Assembly (NCBI GenBank): GCA_000711775.1
Contig: ARYC01000554.1
Span: 1 to 64,000, forward strand
DNA: 64,000 nt
Reading direction: 5' to 3'
DNA from: Oxytricha trifallax
Taxonomy: Eukaryota; Ciliophora; Spirotrichea; Sporadotrichida; Oxytrichidae
The notes below the pieces were generated by a model. That model was not told the DNA's origin, searched no databases, and saw only the letters and a program-made list of their open reading frames with translations. A program made the position numbers and the translations under genes. This document shows positions 25,610-36,956 of the stretch, in pieces (position 1 is the stretch's first letter; each line of letters starts with the position of its first letter).

Positions 25610-26995
25610 TCAACTTCTCTTTATCTATTTTAGCTTTAGAGATTTATTATCCCTCATTAATATTAAGTTCCTCCCTACTTATATGAAAGGGTGTGATCCA
25701 TAGCAACTAACACAATAATTTTAATCAATGTTTTCTTATTATTTTAATTTATTTTGTCTCATAAGAGGATGATACAATATTAGATCATCACTCCCTATTG
25801 ATAAAAGTAAAGGTATTTTACCATTTCTTTATGTTTTATACATTTATTTATACAATTCATATTTATCTGAATCCTTAAAATCCTAGTCAAATTATTAAAT
25901 GAGGAAAATTTCGATCTTATATTTAGACTCAATTACTTCGCTTTTATAATCTTACAAATTATCATTGAGTATTTAATACTGCTTTATGTCCTAGGAATCG
26001 GAGGCATTTTAAAATTCATTGTAGTTGCAAATAATGAAACAACCAGGAGTAGTCAAAACTCCATATAAGTCACAGTATTTAATCATGGAGGTTTCTTGAA
26101 TTTATCCAATGAATTAGCTTGTTATATTATTATAGCTTTTATTAAGAGTAACTCTGTGAAAATAAAGGATAAACTTCTAGGAGCATAGAGTAACAATTAT
26201 TGATGTCTAAATATTTTCACTTTGCTAATAATTCCAATCTTTAACTTCTGTAAAATCAAATCTATTTCTTGATTCTTGATAAGATTAGACAGGAAGTCTT
26301 ATTGTTAATTTTGTAAATTATTTCTTAATGTCTCTTAGAGTTGATTGGTAAACCGTTATCTTGCAATCTCCCGAAATTAATGCAAAATATTTATGTAAAA
26401 ATTAACTTAAGCTTAAAGTTGCATAAATGTCAAATAATCTGCCATTTGATTTCATTTAAATTTTCTTAACCAACTTAAATTGTTTCATTTAATTTTATCT
26501 CCCATAAACTAATACATAATATTTCATAAGGTCAGAATTGTATATATCAATAAGAATGATTTAAGCATTTTCTGGGCCTGTTATTTTAATTCTAGGCAAT
26601 ATTTAGAATTTTTTATCTTTGATACAAGGATTTTTGACTTCATATTTAATATTAAATTACTTTTAATCTATGTCTACATCGTAAACAGTCAGAACTTGAT
26701 TTTTTGTATTAAAAATTACAAGTTATTAAGAAATTGATTAATCTTAACCAATACTCTTTACAAAAGCGAATTCATGGGCACCTTTGATTAAATTCATTGG
26801 TATATCTTTTTCAAAAACAAGATTATCAAATGGGTAAGATTAATCTTTAATTATATTGTAGTTTTGGATGAAAGTTTGTCTGAATTATTTGCTAACATTG
26901 CTGTAAAATGAAGATGATTATATTAAAGTCTTTGAATAAGATATAATCTAAAATATCAAATTTTAATGTTTGATTTTTCCTAATTGAGCTTTCAT
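25610..26995 (-). CDS. Array copy 9: intact propeller-like protein, 461 aa
   Basis: 462 codons from ATG (26995) to TGA (25610), checked throughout, with no internal TGA. Start MKAQLGKIKHQNLIF matches the family start. Motifs: QSYPFDNLVFEKD, EFAFVKSI, QQLVIFNT, TVYDVDIDQKQF, KITGPENAQIILIDI, YVLVYGRQ, KYFALISGDCKITVYQSTLR, KKQFTKLTIRLPVQ, FTEVKDW, TSIIVTLCS, FHRVTLNK, TTPGCFIICN, KQYQILND, ELYKQMYK, IPLLLSIGSDDLILYHPLM, CYGSHPFIQVGRN. Same subfamily as copies 1, 2 and 6. The 7.2-kb gap to copy 10 is full of inverted-repeat elements. Confidence 0.85.
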
Positions 26996-28406
26996 ATATA
27001 TAATTAAATTTTATTTATTGTTATTGATTTAAATAATAATTTTTAAACTATTAAAATGAATATTCAAGATAGCGTTAAAATATATAATTTTTTTTTAAAT
27101 AAAGAGAAATTTATTTATATATTTACTAATATTCATTTATTGATGAAATAAAAAATTAATACAAAATTAAAAATAAACAGAAGTTATTAAGTTAAAAAAG
27201 ATCAACGTGAAATTTTGTAGAAAAACGCAAATTGGTGAGTTGATCTCCTGTCATTTTAATTTTATTGCAAATATCTAATATCTTATACTCTTTTTATTAA
27301 CAAACATATTCTATATTAATTTTAATGACAAATATCAAATAAAAGAAATAATTTAGCATAATCACAAACAAGCACTCATCTTTTAATAGTGAAATATTTG
27401 TTTTTACTTCAAATTAAAATAAAACAAACAAAACATCTATTTAACCATTATTTTTCATAACAAACATAATTATTCGCAAGAATGAATAATTCTGGAAAAT
27501 GTTATTAAAAAATATAAATCACTTAAATTAAATACACGAAAGTTAAAAATTTTTAAATTAATCTTGCAATTATTACTCATTTTAATATGAAATTTTCGCT
27601 TTAATATATTATAATATAAGAAAAAATTTGTAAATATCATTTTGATGTCAGTTATATTTTACTTCTATTTAAAAATTTCCTGATATTTATATTATATCAA
27701 TATTAGCAATTCAGTATTTGTTTGGATGCAATTAAATATGATCTCAAAAATTTTTTTTAGTATAATAATAAGATATACTTGAATAAATTAAATAAAGTAA
27801 TATTTACTTAATTCAATATAAATTGAATAATAGTTATCATTAGTTTTAAAATAATATTAAAATGTTCGAAAAAAAATTTTTTTGTTGTGCACAAACAATT
27901 CTATAAAAGCTGCTAAAATTCTAAGGTTACATGTTATTTTAGATTAGAGATAATGATCTTTCAAATTTTCCCCGATCTATAGCTGGGTCTACATTATAAA
28001 ATTATGCTAAAAGAATTTAAAATTATTAATGTATTCATAATTTATGACTATTCAACTAATCATTTGTCTAAAACATCATATAAATTTATTGATATCAACT
28101 ACTGGAGTGATTTAATTTAAACTATATTTATATTATTAATTAATAAATTTACATGTTTAAAAAAAAACATCAAAGTAATTTTAAATAGTTAAAATTTAAT
28201 AATTTTTACCAATATAAATAAAAAATTATAAATGATAATTTAGCATTAATTATAATAAGAAAAATTTAAAAAACTTGAAAGAGACTTTTATTGTAATAAT
28301 CTTTGCTTGAATATTTATTTTAATAAATTGATGATGTTATTAAATGAAAATCTGAATAATATATTAAATTTTAAAAATACAAATTTAATTAGGCAAAATA
28401 AAACAT
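26996..28406. other. A+T-rich spacer upstream of copy 9
   Basis: No gene recognised. It runs up to the C-rich end of the fold-back element at 28407. Confidence 0.4.
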
Positions 28407-30183
28407 CCTACCCTCCCATACCCCTAGCGAGCCTTACAACCCTACCTACCTCCCCCACCCCAACCCTACCCTACCCTACACCCCCCATAAAATATGCCAT
28501 TTCAAATGAAAAAATTGACTCCCACAGCCTGAATCGAATTCCTTCGTGACATTTCGACTTCTTGACTTTTTATACAAAAAATAGCATACAATTTTCAAAA
28601 TTTTTTGTCAAACTATAAGCTACAAATACGATATATTTATTTATTTTTGATAAGTTTTATTATGTCCGCCAACTTTATTCACATACACCCATAGGAAAAA
28701 AAAATAATATTAAATTTCTATTAAAAAAAAATTTAATTAATCATTTTTATTGACATAACATACATAATTTAACTTTAAAAAAATTAATCTCATATATTAC
28801 CGTCATTTCAATATATTTTCAAAAAGTAGTATGATTAATTTTTTTATTTTTTAATTTTTCTATTCAATTCTCGTTTGGTTCATTTACAATTTTTTCATAA
28901 TCATACGTTTGTTATAATTACAATTTACTATATTTCAAATTTTGTCATTATAAAAGAATTGATATTATTTAAATCAATATGACTCATTTTTTTGTAAACA
29001 TTTTACTCAATTTAATCTAAAGTTAGTTAATATTATGAAATATAATAATTTATAAATCTTTTACTTTTAATTCTTACATAATTATTTGCAAATTTATTTC
29101 AATTATTTTTGACATTTTATTAGTTTTTTTATTATAATTAAGTATCATTCAGTTTTAGTTGGTAAAGATGTATAAAGTAATAAGAATTAAAGTCAGAGCA
29201 TTATGCATGGAACCCTTAAATTTTTCTCCATTTATATTCACTCACTAAAATGCTAAATATAAATATATTAATCTTAAATTTATCATAGTAATAAATGAGT
29301 AAAGTAAAATACTTAAAACTAATAAAATTCTAATTTACCAGTACTTGGTTTTGGCTCGTCGTCTCGCTAGTAGGCGAGAGGGGAGGCTCAGGGCCCCCTT
29401 AGGGTCTAGATCAAGTAGTGTAGTAGAATGGGTGTCCGGCTTGACCGGCTTGGCACCCCCAGACTCCTGAGTCTAGTCGCTAGAGCGACCTCTCCCTCTT
29501 AGTCACTAGGCTTACTGCTTCAGGATGCACCATGGGGAGTGCACCCAAAGACTCACGGCTAGCGTGCAGCGTCACCACGAGCAGGTGGGGAGGAACGACG
29601 CCTTACAAGTACTTCATTTAATTAACATAATAAAAATCAATGCAGTTCTAAAATTATATTTATTATTTCTTAATATTTTTCTATAATATTAATATTATCA
29701 AAAAATCATTGCTTTTAATATGTAAAGTAAATTGTAATTTTAACAAACGTATGATTTATGAAAAATTGTAATTGTGCCAAACCAGAATTGAATAGAAAAA
29801 TAAAAAAAATAATCATACTACTTAGTTGAAATATGTTGAAATGACGGTGATGTAATTGATTAATTTTTTTCAAAGTAAAATTATGTATGTTATGTCAATA
29901 AAAATAATTAATTTAATTATTTTTAATAGAAATTTAATATAATTATTTTTCTATGGGTGTATGTGAGTAAAAGATGGGGGACGAAATAAAAATTATCAAA
30001 AATAAAAAAATATATCGTATTTTGAACCTTTTATGTTATTTTGTGTATAAAAGGTCATGAAGTCGAAATGTCACGAAGGAATTCGATTCAGGCTGTGAGA
30101 GTCAATTTTTTCATTTGAAATGGCATATTTTATGGGGTGGTAGGGGAAGGGGTTTAAGGCTCGCTAGGGGGAGGGGGTGTCGG
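28407..30183. mobile_element. Fold-back element with about 0.5-kb inverted arms and C-rich ends (copy A)
   Basis: The left arm (about 28407-28950) and right arm (about 29730-30183) are inverted copies. Both hold CCCCTAGCGAGCCTTA near the ends, a block around AATTCCTTCGTGACATTTCG, and ACACCCATAGGAAAA further in. The arms have diverged by indels. The terminal 100 bases are C-rich (left) or G-rich (right), in sharp contrast to the surroundings. The same architecture and several shared blocks (CCTTC-TGACAT, TTTTATACA, CCCATAGGAAA) occur at 46509-47939, so the two form one family. No transposase was found and no clear target duplication. A GC-rich insert sits in the centre. Confidence 0.65.
29347..29607. 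other. GC-rich 261-bp insert flanked by AGTACTT repeats, unknown nature
   Basis: About 60% G+C in a window of roughly 20-25% G+C, bounded by 7-bp direct repeats AGTACTT (29340-29346 and 29608-29614), so it looks like an insertion. Seen inside is a chain of short perfect hairpins: CTCGC/GCGAG, GGGTG/CACCC, AGACTC/GAGTCT, GTCGCT/AGCGAC and TGCAC/GTGCA. No open frame resembles a protein. I did not recognise tRNA, 5S, SRP, RNase P or snRNA signatures, although a structured RNA gene or an RNA-derived retroelement (SINE) are the likeliest readings. It is nested in the spacer between the arms of the fold-back element. Confidence 0.55.
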
Positions 30184-30388
30184 GAAGAACAAATGCATCA
30201 TCAAGATATTATTGCAATATTAATAATTATTTTAGATAAGCATACATTGAAAATTGCAAAATAATTTAAGATTAATCCAATTCTTTTGATATTCTTGACT
30301 ATGAGAAATAGAGTAATAGGAAATATAAGTATCACCATAATTACAATAAAAAACAAAAAATAAAAAGGAAAGAACTGAAGAAGTAAAT

Positions 30389-30655
30389 ATGGATTTTAAT
30401 TCAGAAAACAATTAAGTTTAAAATTAAATAAACTCATCAACAAAGAAGAGTAAGTTCAAAAATAAACGAAGAAGCAGAAAGGAAGAATGCTAAACAAAGG
30501 ACGATCGGAATTTATTAGCAATAGAAATATAAGGAAATTAGAGAATGAATGAGACTCAAGAAAAATTTAGAATAAAAAGGAGTTCGCTGCACATATGTAA
30601 ATCAATTTATAAAGAATTCAAATCTATAAATTCATTTCTGAATTGCCATCGATGA
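30389..30655 (+). CDS. Coding-like segment, 88 codons, unknown
   Basis: An open frame (ATG 30389, TGA 30653-30655) on a purine-rich strand, rich in Lys, Arg, Glu, Asn and Gln (for example KSKFKNKRRSRKEE) and ending KSINSFLNCHR. It is not related to the propeller family. It overlaps, tail to tail, the minus-strand coding-like segment at 30563-30830. The abrupt change from purine-rich to pyrimidine-rich near 30600 suggests two coding segments in opposite orientation. It may be a macronuclear-destined segment or a gene relic; chance is also possible, because open frames are easy with one stop codon. Confidence 0.35.
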
Positions 30656-30830
30656 TCTTATTCATCAATTTTGAGTATTTCATAATAGTCAACTTAAATA
30701 AAGTCTTTCTTGTTCAGATTTTTATACTTACCAATGCCTTTTGTTGAAGCTAGTTGAACTTTGTTGAAACTTAAAATATTTTCAATCAGGAATTGTGAAT
30801 TCTAAGAAATATGTCAAGATGCTGTTGTTA
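30563..30830 (-). CDS. Coding-like segment, unknown, open toward upstream
   Basis: The reverse strand is open for about 85 codons and includes KVQLASTKGIGKYKNLNKKD, then VDYYEILKIDEQDHRWQF, ending at TGA. The residue mix (charged, balanced hydrophobics, a Trp) is more protein-like than that of the A+T-rich spacers. No ATG opens the frame, and it begins after a TGA, so an upstream segment would be needed. It could be an inverted macronuclear-destined segment paired with 30389-30655. Not related to the array genes. Confidence 0.35.
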
Positions 30831-30862
30831 AGAAGTCTATAAGTCTGTAAATTATTGATCTG

Positions 30863-31249
30863 GCCTGACAACCTTTAAAATAATTGTCAGGCCTGACAAT
30901 CTTTTAAATAATTGTCAGGCGAGGTAATTTTAGATATAATGTTCCAAAAGTAATTAAGAGATATAGAAAAGGATTTAGAACATTGTTCTAATTATCCCTA
31001 TTAAATATAAAGGGTCCATCAATATCATATGAGATATTCAAATAGGCACCCTATAAAAGCCATTTGGACTTTATCTAAAACCAAAAGGAATTAACAATAC
31101 TGAAAAGGAAACTAATAGTAAAAAATACAATAATAAGAAAAGCAATTATATTAAAAATCAAAGAATAATTTAAAATCATTGGTACTGATTATACTTAAAA
31201 CCATTAAAAAAAAATGGGGGCCTGACAATTATTTAAAAGATTGTCAGGC
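30863..31249. mobile_element. Small element bounded by 30-bp hairpin units (GCCTGACAAT...)
   Basis: Three 30-bp units of the form GCCTGACAA-N10-TTGTCAGGC: 30863-30892, 30891-30920 (overlapping by GC) and 31220-31249. The second and third are exact reverse complements of each other. Each is itself a hairpin with about 10-bp arms. The 300 bp between them is A+T-rich with no clear gene. No target duplication was found. It may be a short non-autonomous transposon or an excised-element boundary. Confidence 0.45.
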
Positions 31250-32247
31250 TAAGAAAATAAATGAAATTCAAATATTAACAAAAAAATAAATATTAAAGCT
31301 AGAATATGCAATAATAATTTAAGGAAAGTACAACATACTTGACTTGTATGAATTCTTCCTATTTAGTAAGTATTTATAAATTCTTTTGTTTTTATATTGC
31401 TCAAATGTTTTCTCGACTTCTTGCACATAATGAAGGTCAAAGAATTTTTATTTATTTAATTAAATTGGTATTAAACGAACATTAAAATTAATTTTTTAAT
31501 TATAATTAAAACGTTGAGTGGTTATAGCTTGAGTTAAACCTAATTTTTCTATGCATTTGTTATAAATCTACATGCTCTTATACTAGATAAAGTATAATAA
31601 TCCTATTTTAGTTGCCATAATAATGACAAATATTTTTAGGATAAGTCTTAAATGATTGTACAGCAACTTACTTAAATCTATAGCTTTAAGAAATATCATG
31701 GAATAAAAAATATTTTTGTCATTATTTTAAAATTCTATTTGAATTCGTGTAACCCCCCATATTTCTATGAAGAGTGGGCACTTTTTTTTAACAATATTGT
31801 TCAATGATATGCTGGAATAAAACAATAATCTAATTTTTAAACCTTTAAAATATTAATTAATAAACATTGAATTAGCATAATCAAAATATTTTTCCCTAGA
31901 ACAATTTTAAATAGATTAATAACGAATCAATTGATAAATAACTCCTGAAATATTAACAACAAGTAAATAATTATAAATATCAATTATAATAATTCCATTT
32001 TAAACCAAATTACACTAATCTTTTTTTAATGTCTGGTTAAATCACTTATTTATAACATTCAGCATTTTAACAAGATTGAAAGGATGTTAATTGTGTAAAA
32101 TTATCAGATGTGTCAAAGCCTTATTTTTTCCAAACTTAATAACATCAACTTGGTAGTTATAGTAGTCGAGATACTTATAAACATAACTGGCAAGAATCAT
32201 ATTTGATTTTTAAGTAGTTAATTAGCGTCAGTTAATTTATGATCTTA
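31250..32247. other. A+T-rich spacer
   Basis: No gene recognised. Confidence 0.4.
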
Positions 32248-32998
32248 GTGCAAGTAAATGAATAGATTAATCAAAATATATATAAATTCTTAAATATCGT
32301 ATAAAATCATAAAAGTCTTAAATAAGGGAAAATTTATACATTTTAGAGAGATTTGAAATTTAATTATCTCGAAAATTATATTGCAGATATACGCATGATA
32401 TATTGAGGTTAGAGCGAAGTTTCGCTCCAGATATAAAAAAATGTGGCACTGCCGAGGTGAATCTTGGAAAATTCATCTTGCTATACGGCGGAAACCACTT
32501 TTTTGATTTCCAACCACTTTTTAATTAAGGATTACTATTAATAATAATAAATTTAATAATATTTAAATTTACGCAATTTACTAAATTTAAAATTTATCAC
32601 TAATCTTAATCCTAATAAAAATTTTTAATTATGTTTAACATTATATAAGTTTTAAAATTAATAAATGCGTAAATACAAATATTATTTAAATTTATTATTA
32701 TTAATAGTAATCTTAATTAAAAAGTTGGTTGGAAATCAAAAAAGGTGGTTTCCCAGTATAGCAAGATGAATTTTCCAAGATTCACCTCGGCAGTGCCACA
32801 TTTTTTTATATCTGGAGCGAAACTTCGCTCTAACCTCAATATATCATGCGTATATCTGCAATATAATTTTCGAGATAATTAAATTTCAAATCTCTCTAAA
32901 ATGTATAAATTTTCCCTTATTTAAGACTTTTATGATTTTATACGATATTTAAGAATTTATATATATTTTGATTAATTTATTCATTTACTTACACTAAA
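32248..32998. repeat. Long palindrome, about 330-bp arms
   Basis: The left arm starts TTAGTGCAAGTAAATGAATA; the right arm ends with the matching ATTCATTTACTTACACTAA. The arms are near-identical (a few substitutions and single-base indels) and meet across a loop of about 90 bp near 32580-32665. Each arm contains a small nested hairpin (GAGCGAAGTTTCGCTC) and a moderately GC-rich tract around GGCACTGCCGAGGTGAATC. Flanks show no clear target duplication. The high identity of the arms points to recent origin or ongoing arm correction. Confidence 0.75.
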
Positions 32999-34181
32999 AA
33001 TATTTTACCTTATCATTTTCCTATGTCATTATTATCAAAGATTTTTAATACTTAATTTCTGAACTCACAATTACAAATTAAAAGGAAACTTCTTAATCTT
33101 GAAAATAATAAATTACATAAAGGCAATAATTAATTTTGTTGATTAGATTTATTAGTAAATCTTTGTCATAAACCTAATAATCAAAATGGATTCACTGATT
33201 TACAAATCAGTTAAACTTGCTATTTTTATATTCTATTACAGACTTCTATATATAAAATTTATTTATAATATACTCAACATTAGGCAAAATTAATTATAAA
33301 AATTATTTAATCCCTTTAATCTTAATATTCTTTGATATACTGATAATACTAGTTTTATGAAATAATCATTAATTATATTTAAATAGTTTATTGTATAAAT
33401 AATCCTTTAACTTACTTTAAAAATACTTATTAAGTACAATTAATTATGAATAATACTATTAATATGCTTTTTTGTAATATTCAGGATTCTTATTTTCACT
33501 CTTACACTTTTGTTAATTCTATATAGATATATAATAATCTATTAAGCATAAAAAGTGATTCATGAGTTTATTTAGTAAATATTTTTTATCCACAATAAAT
33601 GCAACTTAGAGTGCTTAGAACATGTTTCTAAAATTCTATTTTGTTATAATATATCTATAAAGAAATTAAAATATATAATACGTGAGGTTGATAGAGAATT
33701 TTTATAGTTGAACAGGAATCTTAGTATTATTTTAAATATAGTAGTTTACTGATTAAAGTTAAAAATATAGTTGTTTATATTAAACTTTAAACTATTGTGT
33801 GATCTTTGAATGTACAATATACTATATTGTAAAATCTTAATTAAAATTAATATATTAATGCGTTGCTAAGTTGACTAAACTATGCAACGGACTTGAAATA
33901 TTATTATAATTTTAATATTTAAAACATGGCATATTTTCTAATCAGAAAATAAAAGAGAGATTGGAGTAATATTGAATTAATTTGATTTTTTTTATTAAAA
34001 TACATGTCTAGATTATTATTGTTTTAACAGGCATAATTAGCTGAGTAATCCAATGAATAAGAGTAATAATTTTTTTTTATGTATTGTTTTTAATTTTTAA
34101 ACAAGATTTATAAAATTTTTTTTTTTAAATTTATTAATAAAAATTATTTTTTTTAATTATTATCAGGCTATCAAAAATTAA
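32999..34181. other. A+T-rich spacer downstream of copy 10; possible short array relic
   Basis: Mostly featureless. Around 33130-33200 the reverse strand weakly echoes the family's QFK...YPFDxL region (the plus strand has the complement of that pattern), followed by nothing convincing; this may be a tiny relic of another copy. Confidence 0.3.
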
Positions 34182-35566
34182 TCATTTTCTCTTGATTTGT
34201 ATAATTATTAGCGTTTCAGAATAATTACAAAGTAATTAATTTCTACCAATCTATATCATAGAAAAATATCCAAAAGATTTATAATCATAATGATTTTTAT
34301 GAATCACATCTTCTGATTACATCAAGTAACCTGGCATTAATGGGTGATATATTAAAATATCCTCATATCCTACTGCTAAAAATATTGGTATTTTATCATT
34401 TTAGTTTCTGAGATACATTTGCTTATGCAACTAGAACTTATTTTATTCATTAAAATCATGGTCAAATTATTGTAATGAAGAAAAATTACATTTATAGTCT
34501 GAATAAATTAAATCAACTTTATTGTTTGAAAAATCATCATTAAATATTTAAAATTGCTTGATTCTTAAATATTTTTTCACATCTTTTTACGTATCACCAC
34601 TACTTATGAAAAAGCTTCCTGGAATACTAGGAACTCCGATCAAATTATAGAGTTTAAACTAAGAAGGCTCTTAAATCTTTTTTATCCACTAGCCATTAAT
34701 AGTATTTGTTTTTTAATCTAAAATAAGTCTTTAAAAATAGAGCTCATTTGTTTCTTCAAAAAATGAAACAATAACAGTTGTTTATGTATAACTGTTTTTT
34801 GGAGTGATCCAATCTTTGATTTCAATAAATTTTAAATCATAATATTCTTCTGAATTTAACATAATAGGGATCTATACAACAAGTTTTGGCAGTTTTTACT
34901 CTATATCTTTGAGAGTAGATTGATATATTGTCAATTTGCATTCTTAAGAAATTAAGGTAAAATAATTATGAGAAAATTGAATAAGACTTAAACATCCTAC
35001 ATGATGCTTTCTATTTCCATAACTTTAAAGTTTTAATTTTCTAACAAATTAATAAGGTTCCATTTCATTTTATCTGCCATAAACAATCACAAAATCTTCC
35101 ACAAAGTCCCAAAAATAAATATGTAATAAAATTATCTATGCATTTTCTGGGCCAGTTATTATCATTTTGCTTGATAATTTATAATTGTTTTTATGAAGAG
35201 AATTTTTATTTTATAACTCAATATGATTTTCATATTTATTATGTCAAAATAGAAAACACATAACGTTTTTACCAAATTATTAAAAGTAACTAGTTGCTGT
35301 GTAACTTCATTATTTGAATTGATATGTTTTACAAAATTAAATTGATTGATAAAAAAATTATCATTCAATATTTTGTCATTATCATAAACTATCGATTCAA
35401 ATGGGTATGATTAGTTTTAAATAAAATTGAAGTTTTAAATTATAAACTATCTGTATTATTTGCTTACTTAAAATTAATATTTTAATTAAGCTGCCATATT
35501 CTGAGAGTAAGATAATATTTAAATAATTAAATACTTGTGCTTTATATTTCCAAGTTTAACCTGCAT
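34182..35566 (-). pseudogene. Array copy 10: propeller-like protein, one frameshift
   Basis: The family start ATG (35566, VKLGNIKHKYLI) and end (MIQIGRNQLLCNY, then TGA at 34182) are both present, but the 1385-bp span is not a multiple of three. From the start the frame is open through YPFESIVYD, INQFNFVKHI, EVTQQLVTFNN and the FYFDIINMKIILSYK strand. It then runs into TGA at 35162, just where MIITGPENA appears one base out of frame, so a 1-base indel lies shortly before 35162. The rest (LVYGR-like, KDW, PGSF, IFNDDFS, MYL, VGYED-like and C-terminal motifs) follows. Probably a recent pseudogene. Confidence 0.75.
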
Positions 35567-36414
35567 AATTTTTACAATTTTAATATATTTAATTATTTTT
35601 TATTAAGCATTTTATTATCAATAGAATAAATATTCAAGTTATTAATTTAAAGATCTTTCTTATAATATTTTAACCTAATTATTATTTTTAATTCTATTAA
35701 AAGTAGTTTTATGATACAATTAATTATTCTAATTAAATTCATTAATTTATATAAATTTAAAATTCATAAGTATGATTTTATATTTAACAAAATTTGCTAA
35801 AATTAATAAAAGTATATAAAGATCTTAAAATTTGATAAAAACTTCAAATAATTGTAACCTTCAAACACAATAAAAATTAAAAATACAAAATAAAGTTAAA
35901 AACTAATAATTAATTTTAAAATAAAAGCATATTTAATTTTTTAGATATTTACTTTAATAAGAACAACAAAATCATAAAAATTTATGTTTAAAAGCAAATA
36001 AATTATAAAATATTTACACTAGTATTAACTAAATAATTAAAATAAACCCATATTCTGTAAAAATAACGAAATTTGAAAGGATATACAGATACACACTACA
36101 TAAGGTCAAGATAGCAAAATAATTAATTTTTAAAAAGCATTTTAATAGTGTAGTTATATAATTATTTTTAAAAATGAAACTATTCTTATTCTTAAAAAGT
36201 TCGACTTCAATATTCAATATTTTTTAAAAAATGATGACTTAGCAAATAAAAATTTGTATTGTGTTTCAAATCTAAAAAAAAATATTTAAATTTAGCATAT
36301 TCCTAAAACAATAAAAAAATGTTTTATTAAAATGAAATTTTAACTGCAAATTGAAATTGAATTCTAAAAATTTTCGTTATATTGTAAACATTTTATCAAT
36401 CGACTATTTTAAGA
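35567..36414. other. A+T-rich spacer
   Basis: No gene recognised. A standard-code open frame at 36029-36217 is low-complexity. Confidence 0.4.
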
Positions 36415-36720
36415 TGAGTTTCGTATAAAGGTACTAGTTCAAGGTTAAAAACGAAACAGTCCTGGATTCTACGATTTGAACATATTAAAAGTACGGGATG
36501 AGAGCTTGAATGACTTAAAATACTTCATTAAACTGACTAGGAACTTGAAATGTTTCTATAAATGAAGAATTCTAGATTGATTACAGTTTAATGCTCTAAG
36601 ACTTCTCTTAAAGCACAGAAATTAGGTTCTAGAAACTTTTATTTAGTGATTTCTTCTCGATTTAGCTTTCTTAATAGTTATCTATCTCTATCTAATACTT
36701 GTTCATAATTTCATATTTTT
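36415..36720 (+). pseudogene. Coding-like fragment, unknown, with probable frameshift
   Basis: A patch of clearly lower A+T. One frame reads IKVLVQGQKRNSPGFYDLNI then KVRDESLNDLKYFIKLTRN up to a TGA; a neighbouring frame continues NEEFQIDYSLMLQDFSQSTE with IRFQKLLFSDFF. Together they look like one protein broken by an indel near 36560. There is no start, stop or family assignment. It does not match the propeller genes. It could be a macronuclear-destined segment or a gene relic lying between copies 10 and 11. Confidence 0.35.
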
Positions 36721-36956
36721 AATTAAATGTTCCTGTATCTTATAATATTCTAACCTTATCATAATTAAAGTATTTAATTAATATCTTGGTTAAGACTAAT
36801 TTATAATAAGATTTTTTCATTATATAATAGATCAGTAAAAAAAATAACATTTTTATTATAATTTAAGCATCTTTTATATGTTATTTATAATTACTTAGGT
36901 CAAAATTCTTGACTATTCAATAAAATTTATATTAATTGTTAAAAATTAAGTAATCA

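Noticed and set aside
28307-28549. Proline-rich open frame under the standard code
   Set aside because: It is the C-rich tip of the fold-back element read in one frame; the composition explains the prolines.
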